A DNA stretch of 64,000 nucleotides, from contig NC_010525.1 in NCBI RefSeq assembly GCF_000019805.1, positions 930,001 through 994,000 on the forward strand, in the 5' to 3' direction. A model generated the notes under the pieces. The model was not told the origin of the DNA. It worked only from the letters and a program-made list of their open reading frames with translations, and did no database searches. Numbering within the stretch: position 1 is the first letter of the stretch; each line of letters starts with the position of its first letter. The DNA comes from Pyrobaculum neutrophilum V24Sta (lineage in GTDB: Archaea; Thermoproteota; Thermoprotei; Thermoproteales; Thermoproteaceae). The position numbers and the translations under genes are program-made. Positions 1 to 7,899 of the stretch are shown here, one piece after another.

Positions 1-646
1 TTATGTTTCTAGGCGCTCTGTCGGGAGGCCGGCAGCTGTAGAAGACAAGGTCGTCCCAGATAGGGGCAAGATCGTAGCCCAAGCTCACAGCCCACCTATA
101 CCACTCGGACTGAGAAGTTCTGTGATCCTCAAGGCAGAACTCCCTCCTCCCATCCGAATATATCCTGTAGCGGATAATCACGTTGTGCACCGTGGCGGTG
201 TTGCCAGGCCCAGTCACGTTGTAAACAGACCCGGTAAAGTGCTTCAAGGTGCTCAGGTCTATTACCGGCCTGGAGTCGCTCTTGATCGGGATCCCCAGCA
301 CGTAGTCGATGTACATCACATCTCGAACATACAGCGGCTCCACCTTACTCCATGGATCCTGCACTATGTCGAACAGAGCGACAGCTTTTGTAAAGCTGTA
401 CTCGGAGACGCTCCCATTGGGCAGAGCAGTAATCACGATATAGCCTGGCATTATTTCGCCATACCAACCTTTTGCTTCAATAAACGCTTTTGCCCATTCC
501 GATGCGCTTTCCGAGTAAGCCGTCGTCCCAACTATACATCTATATGGGTTGATGTCGCATTCGGCAGGCGTATAGTGTAGGGCATAGATCTGTTGTGCAT
601 ACACCGCCAGAGCCGCCAGTAGCACCGCTATCAGCAATGCTCTCAT
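1..646 (-). CDS. Secreted protein of unknown function, C-terminus beyond window
   Basis: An open frame starts at the ATG at 646-644 and runs without a stop to the left edge (about 215 codons seen). The first 18 or so residues (MRALLIAVLLAALAVYAQ) form a typical Sec-type signal peptide. The remainder is rich in Tyr, Trp and Ser, has several N-glycosylation sequons (NGS, NVT) and scattered Cys, as expected for an exported archaeal surface protein. No family is recognised. It lies 32 nt downstream of the broken secreted-protein gene at 679-2498 on the same strand, so the two were probably co-transcribed. The frame is supported by the signal peptide and the absence of stops; function is not assignable. 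Confidence 0.7.
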   Translation of the reverse strand, partial: MRALLIAVLLAALAVYAQQIYALHYTPAECDINPYRCIVGTTAYSESASEWAKAFIEAKGWYGEIMPGYIVITALPNGSVSEYSFTKAVALFDIVQDPWSKVEPLYVRDVMYIDYVLGIPIKSDSRPVIDLSTLKHFTGSVYNVTGPGNTATVHNVIIRYRIYSDGRREFCLEDHRTSQSEWYRWAVSLGYDLAPIWDDLVFYSCRPPDRAPRNI

Positions 647-678
647 GGAAAAAATGGGGTTTGGATTGAAAAACCTAC

Positions 679-2498
679 TCAGCCGCCGCAGACGGTACTA
701 CAGGCAAGATTATTTGGTGAACATTTTTCACACAACACACATCCCTTTGGCGATACATAGCTTGTCTGATAGTCGCAGTTTATTTTTCTGAATGGGTCGT
801 ATACGGCTAGTTTTCCTTCTTTGACGAGTGTGGATGTGACGTAGTAGGTCGTGTAGGTGGTGGTGTCTTGTCCGCATCCGACTACTCTGACCGCTTTCAC
901 CACCTCTACTGAGGCTTTCTGGGTGCCCGGCAGATCTCCTGGCTCAACTCTGGTGACGGAGCCGGTGCTGTTTATGGGTATGTAGCTGGGGACGCATATG
1001 TCTATCTTCTCCCCGGGGGCGCCGTAGATTAGCCCTGGGGTATTGCTTTTTGACCACTGTGCGAAGTAGTGGGCTTCTCCGTATATTGCGTCGTAGGAGA
1101 CCAGCTTATCTCCGAGGTGTAGGTAGAGGTCGCCTCTTGAGTATATGATTATTTCGACGGCGGTCGGTATTGTGTTATACCATCCGTCTACCGTGTAGCT
1201 CACTAGGCGGAAGCGCGCCCAGGTGTTGACTTTCGCGCGGAGTTTGTATACGTAGGCGCCTGTGGTGTCTACCTTGTAGAGGTACGGCGCGCTTGCGTAT
1301 GAGCCGCCGGTGTAGGTCGGCCCGTTGCCTATGCGTATTGAGATCGAGGCGTTGTTCCATGTGACCGTAACTGTGCCGACGCCTTGTATGTATATCTGGC
1401 CGGGGCTCTGCATGTACGTCTTCTGGAGGCCGGCGTCGTTGTACCAGTAGACGGCGGCGCCGGTGCCGTTTCTATACGCCGCTACTGAGTATATGACGAA
1501 GGGCGTAACTACGCCGAAGGCGCTGTCTTTAGCCTTGGGGCCCGCGGGCATGACGTAGAGTGTGAGGTCTATGTCGGCTGGCGCCGTGGGGGCGGGGAGC
1601 CCATCGAAGCGGACCCAGCCGCTCCAGGTGGTTACACCTTGTTTCAAGGCGATGGCTTTATCGCCGAATTTAACCGCGGCAGGCTTCGAGGCGATGGCTA
1701 CGTCGAAGCCCTGAGGCGCTTTCACGGTCGTGTCCGCCAGCTGGCCGCTGTATATGCGGACGTTGTTTATCCTGACGTCCAGCTGTGTGCCGTTTAAAAC
1801 AGCGACGAGGTAGACCCAGTGATATACGACCGAGCCGAGAAGCTGCACGTCCCCAGTCCACCCGCTGTACGTGCAAGACGCCCAAAATGGATAGGTATTC
1901 CATTGGTATGTGTACTCGCTTCTGCAGTTGCTACAGGGGAGGTCTCTGACGGTGGCTGTATCTCCAGGCTTTAGGACAAACAGCTGGGGGCCTGTAGGGT
2001 TAGCAACCTTGTAGACCGTATTAAAAGTACATTGTGGTCCGAAGGTGCCAAATTGATAGTCGTACCTAACTGGCACGTCTGTTGTGCTTACAGTGCCGAC
2101 TAGCTTGTAGAGGCTGTCTGTCTGTGAGCCTGGGGCCGGCGGGTTTACGTAGACTGTATAGGGGTATGGGCCTATGTTTGTACCGCTACTTGGAAGGAGC
2201 CTGAGCGGAAGAAGGCGGCTAGCACCGGCACCGACTTGTAGAGGTGGTAGTCTGCCACGTAGTCTGCGTATTCCACAAGCTCCCGGATAAACTCCGCGTT
2301 GACCTCACTCGCGACGACCTCCCTCTTTATACACACAGGCGTCCACGTCTGCGCCCTGGTGGCTACGCCGTAGCTGGTCACCACTGTGACGTTTGCCCCG
2401 CATGGGACAACGGCGAGCCAGGTGCCGTTGGGCGGGACCTGCTTATACACCGAGAGGGTGCGGAGCGTCCCGTTGTAGGCGTACGACACCTCCCTCAC
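679..2498 (-). pseudogene. Frameshifted, N-terminally truncated extracellular protein gene
   Basis: Two adjacent minus-strand frames read as one protein. The upstream piece (2498-2172, 108 codons from a GTG) ends at a TAG. The downstream piece (stop at 679) is open well upstream of its first GTG at 2076, and its sequence before that GTG is protein-like (PYPYTVYV, then Pro-rich). Joining them needs a single extra A in the AAA run whose complement lies at 2177-2179. The product is Tyr/Thr/Gly/Val-rich with many sequons and a Cys-rich C-terminus (CDYQTSYVSPKGCVLCEKC), typical of a disulfide-stabilised secreted beta protein. No signal peptide or convincing start is found upstream of 2498; that frame continues as a Pro-rich stretch toward 2620. 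It is either a decaying gene or a sequencing indel in a gene with an unseen start. Function unknown. Confidence 0.6.
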
Positions 2499-2616
2499 CG
2501 TGGCGTTGCAGGCTTTTGTAGGTGGGGCTGTCAGCGTTTGGCGGGGGGTGTTGTAGGCTTTTGAGGGGGGTTGGTGGTGTTGGTTTTGTTGACCGGAGAA
2601 TGGGGAAAAAGGGGGG

Positions 2617-2877
2617 TTATTTTTTGAGTTCTTCGATTCTCCTGTCTATGTCCTTTAGCACCACCTCTGTTATGTACCGCCTCAGCTCCTCTAGATATCT
2701 AAGCTCTGTCTCTTTGCTCCACTGGGTGGGGCCCCACGTGCCGGCGGCCCACATCCCCCAGTAGCCTGGCCTTAGGTGGGGCGGTAGGTGGCTCCACGGC
2801 CCTCTTCCGGGGCCGCCTCCCCAGCTGTGGCAGCCTCCAAACCACTTCCACCAGCCCATATGTGAAACGTGTTTCAC
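2617..2877 (-). CDS. DUF5320-like small Gly/Trp-rich protein
   Basis: 86 residues in two parts: an N-terminal half rich in Gly, Trp, His and Pro (KHVSHMGWWKWFGGC, then Gly/Pro repeats) and a C-terminal amphipathic helix rich in Glu, Arg and Lys (about residues 55-86) that is likely to form a coiled coil. This organisation matches the DUF5320 family, which is commonly found beside DUF134 proteins, as here. The ATG at 2877 lies inside a perfect inverted repeat (2860-2879), so expression could be controlled by a repressor bound over the start. The gene follows the DUF134 gene with a 16-nt gap and is probably in the same operon. Biochemical role unknown. Confidence 0.6.
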   Translation of the reverse strand: MKHVSHMGWWKWFGGCHSWGGGPGRGPWSHLPPHLRPGYWGMWAAGTWGPTQWSKETELRYLEELRRYITEVVLKDIDRRIEELKK

Positions 2878-2879
2878 AT
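2860..2879. promoter_or_regulatory. Perfect 9-bp inverted repeat over a start codon, operator candidate
   Basis: Arms ATGTGAAAC and GTTTCACAT are separated by GT. The core TGAAAC-NN-GTTTCA recurs at 2918-2931, 55 bp away centre to centre. The site covers the ATG of the DUF5320-like gene and lies just downstream of the DUF134 helix-turn-helix gene. Autoregulation by that protein is an inference. Confidence 0.55.
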
Positions 2880-2893
2880 GTATTTATGTTTTT

Positions 2894-3226
2894 CTACTGG
2901 GGCTCTCCGTCTCTACATGAAACAAGTTTCAGGGGGAGCCTCTCCGTGAGGGCTTTGGCCACCTTGTGGCGGGCTTGTTCAAGTATTCTCCAGAGGGTTG
3001 CCTTTGAGACGCCTATTTTCTGGGCGGCTTCTTCGGTGGTGAGGCCGGCGACGTGTATTAGGTACATGGCCTCCAGCTCGTAGCTACATAGCTCTACGTA
3101 GTGGGTTGGGCGGAGTCCGGGGGCCTCCCTGAGGGGGATGTATAGGGTTTCTTCGTGGGGGAGGGTGGGGGTGGGGCGCGTCTTCGCGCCGGCGTGTCCC
3201 CAGCGGTGGCGCCTGCGGTGGCCCAT
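2894..3226 (-). CDS. DUF134-family helix-turn-helix protein
   Basis: 110 residues from the ATG at 3226, which shares its A with the TAA of the upstream gene (TAATG), so translation is probably coupled. The N-terminus is basic (RRRHRWG). Residues from about 45 follow the DUF134 pattern: SYELEAMYLIHVAGLTTEEA, then a recognition-helix region GVSKATLWRILEQARHK, then a KVAKAL helix. DUF134 proteins are small sigma-like HTH DNA-binding proteins of bacteria and archaea. A longer frame starting at 3451 overlaps the upstream gene and is rejected. A second copy of the TGAAAC-NN-GTTTCA palindrome lies within its 3' end. Confidence 0.75.
   Translation of the reverse strand: MGHRRRHRWGHAGAKTRPTPTLPHEETLYIPLREAPGLRPTHYVELCSYELEAMYLIHVAGLTTEEAAQKIGVSKATLWRILEQARHKVAKALTERLPLKLVSCRDGEPQ
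2918..2931. promoter_or_regulatory. Second TGAAAC-NN-GTTTCA palindrome
   Basis: This 6-bp perfect inverted repeat with spacer AA has the same arms as the core of the site at 2860-2879. It lies inside the end of the DUF134 coding region. Two copies 55 bp apart suggest a cooperative operator pair; no binding evidence exists in the sequence itself. Confidence 0.4.
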
Positions 3227-3648
3227 TAGGGTTTTTTGAGGGCGAAGGGCCTGCCCTGGGTCAGTATCTTGTCTGCTATGTCTGGGGCGGCTTTTTTGAG
3301 GTCTTCGGCTATGTTCTGTAGGAAGGCGAGCTCCTCCTTCTCGTTTCTGAGCTCGTCTGGGAGCATCCTGGGTATCTCCTCGATTATTGGGTACCACCTG
3401 CCGCAGGTTGGGCAGTAGATGACGCCGGTCTCTATCTCCCACCTGTGGCACTCCTCGCAGGGGAGGGCCTCGGGCTTGGGGTGCTCCTTTATCTTTAGGT
3501 CGCGGTAGGAGCAGTACTCCTCGCAGAAGGGCTTGCGGGGCCAGGTGTACTGCCTCTCGGGGTGCTCCGTCCGCTTTATCGCGATGAGGCGGAGGGGGAA
3601 GGTCTTGTCGTAGGGGCAGGCCAGGACGTCCATCAGCCTGTATTTCAT
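3226..3648 (-). CDS. Trm112-like zinc-ribbon protein (methyltransferase activator type)
   Basis: 140 residues. The N-terminus MKYRLMDVLACPYDKTFPL is the Trm112/UPF0434 signature, and later Cys pairs (CEECHRW and CPTCGRW, followed by YPIIEEIPRMLP) complete the zinc-ribbon-like fold. In archaea and eukaryotes Trm112 binds and stabilises several tRNA, rRNA and protein methyltransferases. This protein is longer than bacterial YcaR-type members because of a central insertion, as in archaeal homologs. An AT-rich box (about 3669-3677, overlapping the end of the upstream gene) lies about 25 nt before the ATG. It is translationally coupled to the DUF134 gene downstream. Confidence 0.8.
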   Translation of the reverse strand: MKYRLMDVLACPYDKTFPLRLIAIKRTEHPERQYTWPRKPFCEEYCSYRDLKIKEHPKPEALPCEECHRWEIETGVIYCPTCGRWYPIIEEIPRMLPDELRNEKEELAFLQNIAEDLKKAAPDIADKILTQGRPFALKKP

Positions 3649-3670
3649 AGGGGCGAGAAGGTTGCGAAAT

Positions 3671-4591
3671 TTAAATATGCCGGGGACCCGCGAAGAGGGC
3701 GTATAGCCTTCTGAAGGCGGGGGGCCTGGGGGGGTAGGCGGCCGACTTTATCACCACGAAGGCGTTGACGAGGGCTCTGTATTCGAAGCTCCTCGCGATT
3801 CTCTCGTGGAAGCCGTCGAGGGAGGGGAAGCCGTACTGCGCCAGGAACCTCCGCAGCTCCTCCAGCTCGCCGTCTTTGGGCTTGGCTCTGCCGAAGTTGA
3901 CGGGGCGGTCTGTGACGTGGCGCTCGCCGCCTCCCGGGAGGAGGACCTTGCCGTAGGCGGCCTTGAGGCGCCATGTGGCGCTGTCTGTGCTGTCTACCCC
4001 CAGGGCGGCTAGTATGGGGGTCACCGAGGGGCTCCCCATGCCCAGCACGTGTAGCGCGCCTCTGAACTCCTCCCTTGCCCTCTTTATCAGGGAGAGGGCG
4101 TGTTGCCGCGACCCCCTGGGGGCGCCCCTGGTGATTAAGACGTAGGGGACGGCGGCGCCTATGGCTAGGGCTGGGGCGTCTCTGTACAGAGCGAGGTACC
4201 TCTCGAAGAGGGCCTCGTCTCTGTAGACGTGGAGGACAGGCACTACGGCGTCTCCCACGGCTCTCCTGAGCTTGAGCCAGTTCTGGTAGGACTTCCTCAT
4301 CTTCTTCTCGGCGGCGTCGGGGGGGTCCGAGGGGGAGGGGGGCACGTCTAGGGAGAGGTAGAGCTGGGCGTCTACCCTTCTGTATATCTCGGCGATTTTG
4401 TCCACGTCTATGGAGAGACCCCTCTTGAGTATCTGGTAGCCCCCCGAGTCCACCCAGAGCTCCCCCTCGTAGCCGAGGGCGGCGCGGGGGTCGCGGCGTA
4501 TGTCGAGGGCGTTGACCATGACCCCCGGCACGTCGAAGTGGTGCCAGGGCTTTGGGACGGCGGAGAGCGGGCTGCCTAGGACGACTCTCAC
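3671..4591 (-). CDS. tRNA-guanine transglycosylase superfamily protein (TGT/DpdA-like)
   Basis: 306 residues. The motif VDSGGYQILKRG near residue 48 corresponds to the DSGG(F/Y)Q motif with the catalytic aspartate of TGT enzymes. Later segments LSLDVPPSPSD, HVLGMGSPS and GVDSTDSATW fit a TGT TIM barrel. TGT enzymes exchange a guanine for a 7-deazaguanine in tRNA; DpdA relatives do so in DNA. The canonical C-terminal zinc site (CxCxxC...H) is not visible and there is no PUA domain, so this is not a standard archaeosine TgtA. A minus-strand TATA-like element at 4610-4618 gives a leaderless start at 4591. It may act on tRNA (a QueF-like enzyme lies at 35111-35455) or on another nucleic acid; the substrate is undetermined. 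Confidence 0.7.
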   Translation of the reverse strand: MRVVLGSPLSAVPKPWHHFDVPGVMVNALDIRRDPRAALGYEGELWVDSGGYQILKRGLSIDVDKIAEIYRRVDAQLYLSLDVPPSPSDPPDAAEKKMRKSYQNWLKLRRAVGDAVVPVLHVYRDEALFERYLALYRDAPALAIGAAVPYVLITRGAPRGSRQHALSLIKRAREEFRGALHVLGMGSPSVTPILAALGVDSTDSATWRLKAAYGKVLLPGGGERHVTDRPVNFGRAKPKDGELEELRRFLAQYGFPSLDGFHERIARSFEYRALVNAFVVIKSAAYPPRPPAFRRLYALFAGPRHI

Positions 4592-4609
4592 CTTATTTTG
4601 TCTCCTGGT

Positions 4610-4618
4610 CTTATAAAA
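4610..4618 (-). promoter_or_regulatory. TATA element of the TGT-like gene
   Basis: TTTTATAAG on the minus strand, centred about 23 nt upstream of the ATG at 4591. The spacing fits an archaeal TATA box driving a leaderless mRNA. Confidence 0.6.
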
Positions 4619-4665
4619 CAGGTCGGTTGGGTTCTCCGAAAGTTTCAGCCACCTCCTATGAGGTA

Positions 4666-4688
4666 ATATTCAGGTATCATCTGAATAT
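4666..4688. promoter_or_regulatory. 8-bp inverted repeat running into a TATA box, operator candidate
   Basis: ATATTCAG and CTGAATAT are perfect arms separated by 7 nt. The right arm overlaps the TATA element (4684-4693) that sits about 24 nt before the ATG at 4713. A protein bound here would block TBP, so it is a candidate repressor site for the 4713-6263 operon. Confidence 0.5.
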
Positions 4689-4712
4689 ATAAAGGGGGGA
4701 GTACTCTAGGCG

Positions 4713-5201
4713 ATGATTCTCCTAATCGTGAAGACAGACAGCGGGGAGGTGGCCAAGAGGCTGGCGAGGGCGGTGGAGGGCCTCGAGCTGGCCCCCGGCC
4801 TCTACCTCACCTGGGCCCCCCGGGAGAAGGTGGCCCGGGCCGTCAACGCCGCCAAGAGGGAGGCGGTGAGGAGGTGGGAGGAGGAGGGCTCCGGCCCCCA
4901 GCTGGAGGTGGCCGCCCTGGAGCTCACGGAGGAGCAGTACAGGGAGCTGAGGCCGCTGGCGAGGGGCGTCATCGAGAGAGCCGCCGAGGCCCTCCTGGAG
5001 GAGATGGAGAGGCTTCTGGAGAGGCTGAGGTCCCCCGGCGGCCGCGACCTCTCCGGCTGGTACCGCGACCTCGCCAGGAGGTACGAGAGGCTGGTCAACG
5101 CCTCCATCGCGCTGGACATAGAGCCCACGGCCCTGGGGAGGCTCCGGGACAGGTGGAAGGAGGTGGCCCTGGAGGCCGGCAGGAGGCTGAGGCGCCCCTA
5201 G
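4713..5201 (+). CDS. Hypothetical helical protein
   Basis: 162 residues. A short beta-type N-terminus (MILLIVKTDSGEVAKRL) is followed by long charged helices rich in Glu, Arg and Leu (EALLEEMERLLERLR) that look like a coiled coil or helical bundle. No catalytic motif or known family is recognised. The ATG is positioned about 24 nt after a TATA box, supporting a leaderless start. It lies 6 nt upstream of the amidohydrolase gene, so the two probably form an operon. Confidence 0.7.
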   Translation: MILLIVKTDSGEVAKRLARAVEGLELAPGLYLTWAPREKVARAVNAAKREAVRRWEEEGSGPQLEVAALELTEEQYRELRPLARGVIERAAEALLEEMERLLERLRSPGGRDLSGWYRDLARRYERLVNASIALDIEPTALGRLRDRWKEVALEAGRRLRRP

Positions 5202-5207
5202 GCGTCT

Positions 5208-6263
5208 ATGCGCCTCCGGGCCCGCTACGTCCTGGCCGGGGGGCTTGAGCTGGTGGCAGACGGCGTTGTGGAGGTGGACGACGGCGGGGTGGTGGTGGGG
5301 GTGGGGAGGTACACGGGGGGCGTGGCGGCGGACTTGGGCAACGTGGTGCTCATGCCCCAGCTGGTGAACGGCCACGTGCATGTGCTCGACGCAGCCATCT
5401 TGGACCGCGACGACATGTACATAGACGACCTGGTGGGGTGGCCCCACGGCGTTAAGTACCACGTCGTGAGGAGGCTGGTGGAGAGGGGGAGGCACACAGC
5501 CCTGCTGGAGAAGGTGGCGAGGAGGATGAGGAGATACGGCGTGGGGTGCGCCCTGGTGTACGCCGAGTACGCGGCGGGGGACGTGGAGGCGGCCCTCCGG
5601 CGCTGGGGGATCGAGGCGGTGGTGTTCCAGGAGGCGCACGGGGGGTTCCCCAGCTACCCCAACGTCCAGGTGGCCACCCCCGTCGACCACCCCCCGGAGT
5701 ACCTCCGCCAGCTCAGGGCCAGGTACAGGCTGGTGTCTACCCACGTCTCCGAGACCGAGGACTGCCACGAGGCGGGCGACCTGGAGCTGGCGCTGAAGGT
5801 GCTGGACGCAGACGTCCTCGTCCACCTGGTGCACCTCACTCCCGAGGAGGTCGGCCAGATCCCCCCCTCCAAGACGGTCGTGGTGAACCCCAGGGCCAAC
5901 GCCTACTTCGTGGGGCGGGTGGCGCCGGTGCCCCAGCTACTGCACCTCAAGCCCCTCCTCGGCACAGACAACGTCTTCATGAACGAGCCCGACCCCTGGG
6001 CGGAGATGAGGTTCCTCCACGCCTACGCCGCCGCCGCGGGCTGGAGGCTGGAGGAGAGGGAGATACTCTCCATGGCCACCGTCTGGGGCTGGGAGAAGAT
6101 GAGGTGCGTCCCCCCCATCGAGCCCGGCCACAGGCTTAGGGCGATCGCCGTGGCGGCGCCGTACGCGGGGGAAAAGGTGCTGAAGTTCCTCGTGAAGAGG
6201 GCCGCCCACACAGACCTCGTCGCCTTCGTGGAGGGCTCCTCTATAGAGCCGCCCCCCTCCTGA
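5208..6263 (+). CDS. Amidohydrolase-family metal-dependent hydrolase
   Basis: 351 residues with the SsnA/TrzN/ATZ-type amidohydrolase layout: a small N-terminal beta domain, then the metal motif NGHVHVLDA near residue 58, STHVSETEDCHEAG near 180 (His ligand), HLVHLTPEEV, NPRANAYF, and LLGTDN near 270 with the catalytic-type aspartate. These enzymes hydrolyse or deaminate ring amines and amides using one or two metal ions. The substrate cannot be read from the sequence. The gene follows the 162-residue hypothetical closely, and its end overlaps by 23 nt the end of the convergent zinc-ribbon gene. Confidence 0.8.
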   Translation: MRLRARYVLAGGLELVADGVVEVDDGGVVVGVGRYTGGVAADLGNVVLMPQLVNGHVHVLDAAILDRDDMYIDDLVGWPHGVKYHVVRRLVERGRHTALLEKVARRMRRYGVGCALVYAEYAAGDVEAALRRWGIEAVVFQEAHGGFPSYPNVQVATPVDHPPEYLRQLRARYRLVSTHVSETEDCHEAGDLELALKVLDADVLVHLVHLTPEEVGQIPPSKTVVVNPRANAYFVGRVAPVPQLLHLKPLLGTDNVFMNEPDPWAEMRFLHAYAAAAGWRLEEREILSMATVWGWEKMRCVPPIEPGHRLRAIAVAAPYAGEKVLKFLVKRAAHTDLVAFVEGSSIEPPPS

Positions 6264-6450
6264 GGCTGCCCCCCGCCGCCTCCTGGTTCCTCGTCCACTT
6301 CGCCACGAACTGCCTGTAGCACTCCCTCGAGCAGAAGACCCACGGCTTGTTGACGCAGCAGGTCTTGACCACTATGGCCCCCGCGCCTACAAGCCTGCCG
6401 CAGTTGGAGCAACGGAGCTCGGTAGGCCTCTGCCTAAGCTCGAACGGCAT
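6241..6450 (-). CDS. Small zinc-ribbon (TRASH-like) protein
   Basis: 69 residues with [14 protein letters not shown] near the start and [21 protein letters not shown] in the middle, giving a treble-clef/TRASH-like Cys arrangement for one zinc. The ATG at 6450 overlaps the end of thi4 by 17 nt, implying translation from the same mRNA. The overlap with the end of the convergent amidohydrolase is 23 nt. TRASH-like fingers bind metals and often accompany metal or thiol metabolism; a link to the Thi4 iron or sulfide chemistry is an inference. Confidence 0.7.
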   Translation of the reverse strand: MPFELRQRPTELRCSNCGRLVGAGAIVVKTCCVNKPWVFCSRECYRQFVAKWTRNQEAAGGSLRRGAAL

Positions 6451-7213
6451 ACTCCACCAAGTCCTTGTGTATTATCTCGGCGGCTCTCCTGCCGGAGAGG
6501 AGCATCCCGCCGAAGATGGGCCCCATCCTCGGGAGGCCGTGGACGGCGCATACGGCCATGCCGGCGGCGTATAGGCCGGGCGCCACCCTGCCCGTGTGCT
6601 CCACCACGAGCTTCTCAGACACCTCGGCCCAGGCCGACTTCTCCCCCCGCACCTCCACCCCCAGCTCGGGCACCTTCCTCGACGCGATGGAGATCACCTC
6701 GGCGTCGTGGCCCGTGGCGTCTAGCACAGCCCTGGCCTGGGTGTAGAGGGGGTCCACGTGCGAGCCGGACATCTGTATCGGCGTCCACACCCACAGCAGG
6801 CCGGCCACCCTCGGCGGGTCGCCCCGGAAGATGACGTCGTCCACGTGCACCCCCAAGATTATCTTCGCGCCGGCGTCTATGGCGCCGGCGGCCAGCTTGG
6901 CTATCAGCTCGGCGGGGTCCACAGTGTAGAGGCCGTCGCCCACCGGCCTATACCTAACCCTGAAGTCCTTGAGGACCGGCACGGCCTCCTCCTGAACCAC
7001 GATCTTTGGGATCATGTTGCCACCTGGGCCTATGCCTCCACCGAAGGAGAACCTCCTCTCGTATACAACCACCCTGTGGCCCCTCTCCGCCAGGTACCTA
7101 GCGGCCGTCAGCCCGGCGGGGCCGGCCCCCACCACCGCCACATCCACCTCGCTGTATTCGTAGAGGTCCTCAAGCCCGTGTTTGATTATTGCCCTTGCGA
7201 TCTTCAGCTCCAT
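6434..7213 (-). CDS. thi4: Thi4-family thiazole synthase (sulfide-dependent type)
   Basis: 259 residues from the ATG at 7213 (an earlier alternative start at 7324 would add a low-complexity extension). The Rossmann motif [19 protein letters not shown] near residue 28 binds the dinucleotide, and [13 protein letters not shown] and [10 protein letters not shown] are Thi4 signatures. Thi4 makes the ADP-thiazole precursor of thiamine from NAD and glycine. In yeast the sulfur comes from a suicidal Cys. Here the equivalent segment reads [11 protein letters not shown] with His, as in archaeal sulfide-using catalytic Thi4 enzymes. An AT-rich element about 24 nt upstream (TTTATT region, 7233-7239) supports the start. 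The TenA genes and ABC/MFS transporters in this window fit a thiamine theme. Confidence 0.88.
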   Translation of the reverse strand: MELKIARAIIKHGLEDLYEYSEVDVAVVGAGPAGLTAARYLAERGHRVVVYERRFSFGGGIGPGGNMIPKIVVQEEAVPVLKDFRVRYRPVGDGLYTVDPAELIAKLAAGAIDAGAKIILGVHVDDVIFRGDPPRVAGLLWVWTPIQMSGSHVDPLYTQARAVLDATGHDAEVISIASRKVPELGVEVRGEKSAWAEVSEKLVVEHTGRVAPGLYAAGMAVCAVHGLPRMGPIFGGMLLSGRRAAEIIHKDLVEYAVRA

Positions 7214-7314
7214 AAGCAACAAATATAATCCAAATAAATAGATTTTGGACGCAGAAGCTACCCCACCACAGCCGCAGCCGGAAAACGAACAGGAGAAACG
7301 CCCCCCACCGTCGC

Positions 7315-7899
7315 CTACTGCCAAGGCCGCGGATTAGGCAGAGTCCACCTCAACATGTGTATGTAGAAGTGTGTAGTGTGTAGGTCCGGCCTGTCCTCAA
7401 CAACGCCAAATCTGTAGCCGCATTTTCTGCAGGAGTAGATGTGGACCCCTCCGTATATGTAGACGTCGAAGCTGTCTCTCCCGGAGGCGCCGCAGTTGGG
7501 GCAACGCCACAGCTCGAACTCCCACTCGGAGCCGCATATGCACCTCGCATACGGCCTATGTCTCTCGTAGATGCCGAGGTCCTCCCGCCTCAGCACGATG
7601 AGGGAGGCGGGGTCGCCGCAGTTCTTGCAGCGGCCGCCCACCCCGCCGCTCCCAAACCTAAAGTAGAGGGCTCTCCTAACCACGTAGTCAACCAGTTGCC
7701 TCGGGACGCCCCTCCCCTCCGCCTCCCTTCTAAGCCTCTCGACGTCGACGGACTCGACGGCGTATTGACCAGGTCTGTCCACGTGTATCTCCAGACCTCT
7801 CGCGATCTGGTCGAGCTCGGATAAAAAACGGGGGGTTTCTCTCGCCTCCCTGAGGCACTCCTGGTCTTCGCCGCAGAGGGCTCTATACAGCGGCTCCAC
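7315..7899 (-). CDS. fdhE: FdhE-like formate dehydrogenase maturation protein
   Basis: 194 residues from a GTG at 7899. The N-terminal half is helical. The C-terminal half carries two rubredoxin-like Cys sites, [11 protein letters not shown] with CICGSEW, and [16 protein letters not shown] with YSCRKCG, the arrangement of FdhE-type proteins. FdhE assists late maturation of Tat-exported formate dehydrogenases. The gene overlaps the end of the cytochrome b gene by 17 nt and is the last gene of the fdh cluster, which supports the call. Confidence 0.75.
   Translation of the reverse strand: MEPLYRALCGEDQECLREARETPRFLSELDQIARGLEIHVDRPGQYAVESVDVERLRREAEGRGVPRQLVDYVVRRALYFRFGSGGVGGRCKNCGDPASLIVLRREDLGIYERHRPYARCICGSEWEFELWRCPNCGASGRDSFDVYIYGGVHIYSCRKCGYRFGVVEDRPDLHTTHFYIHMLRWTLPNPRPWQ

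Noticed and set aside
4722-5834. 370-residue minus-strand frame
   Set aside because: It is Pro/His/Gly-rich and runs antisense across two good plus-strand genes with clear motifs; typical GC-rich shadow.
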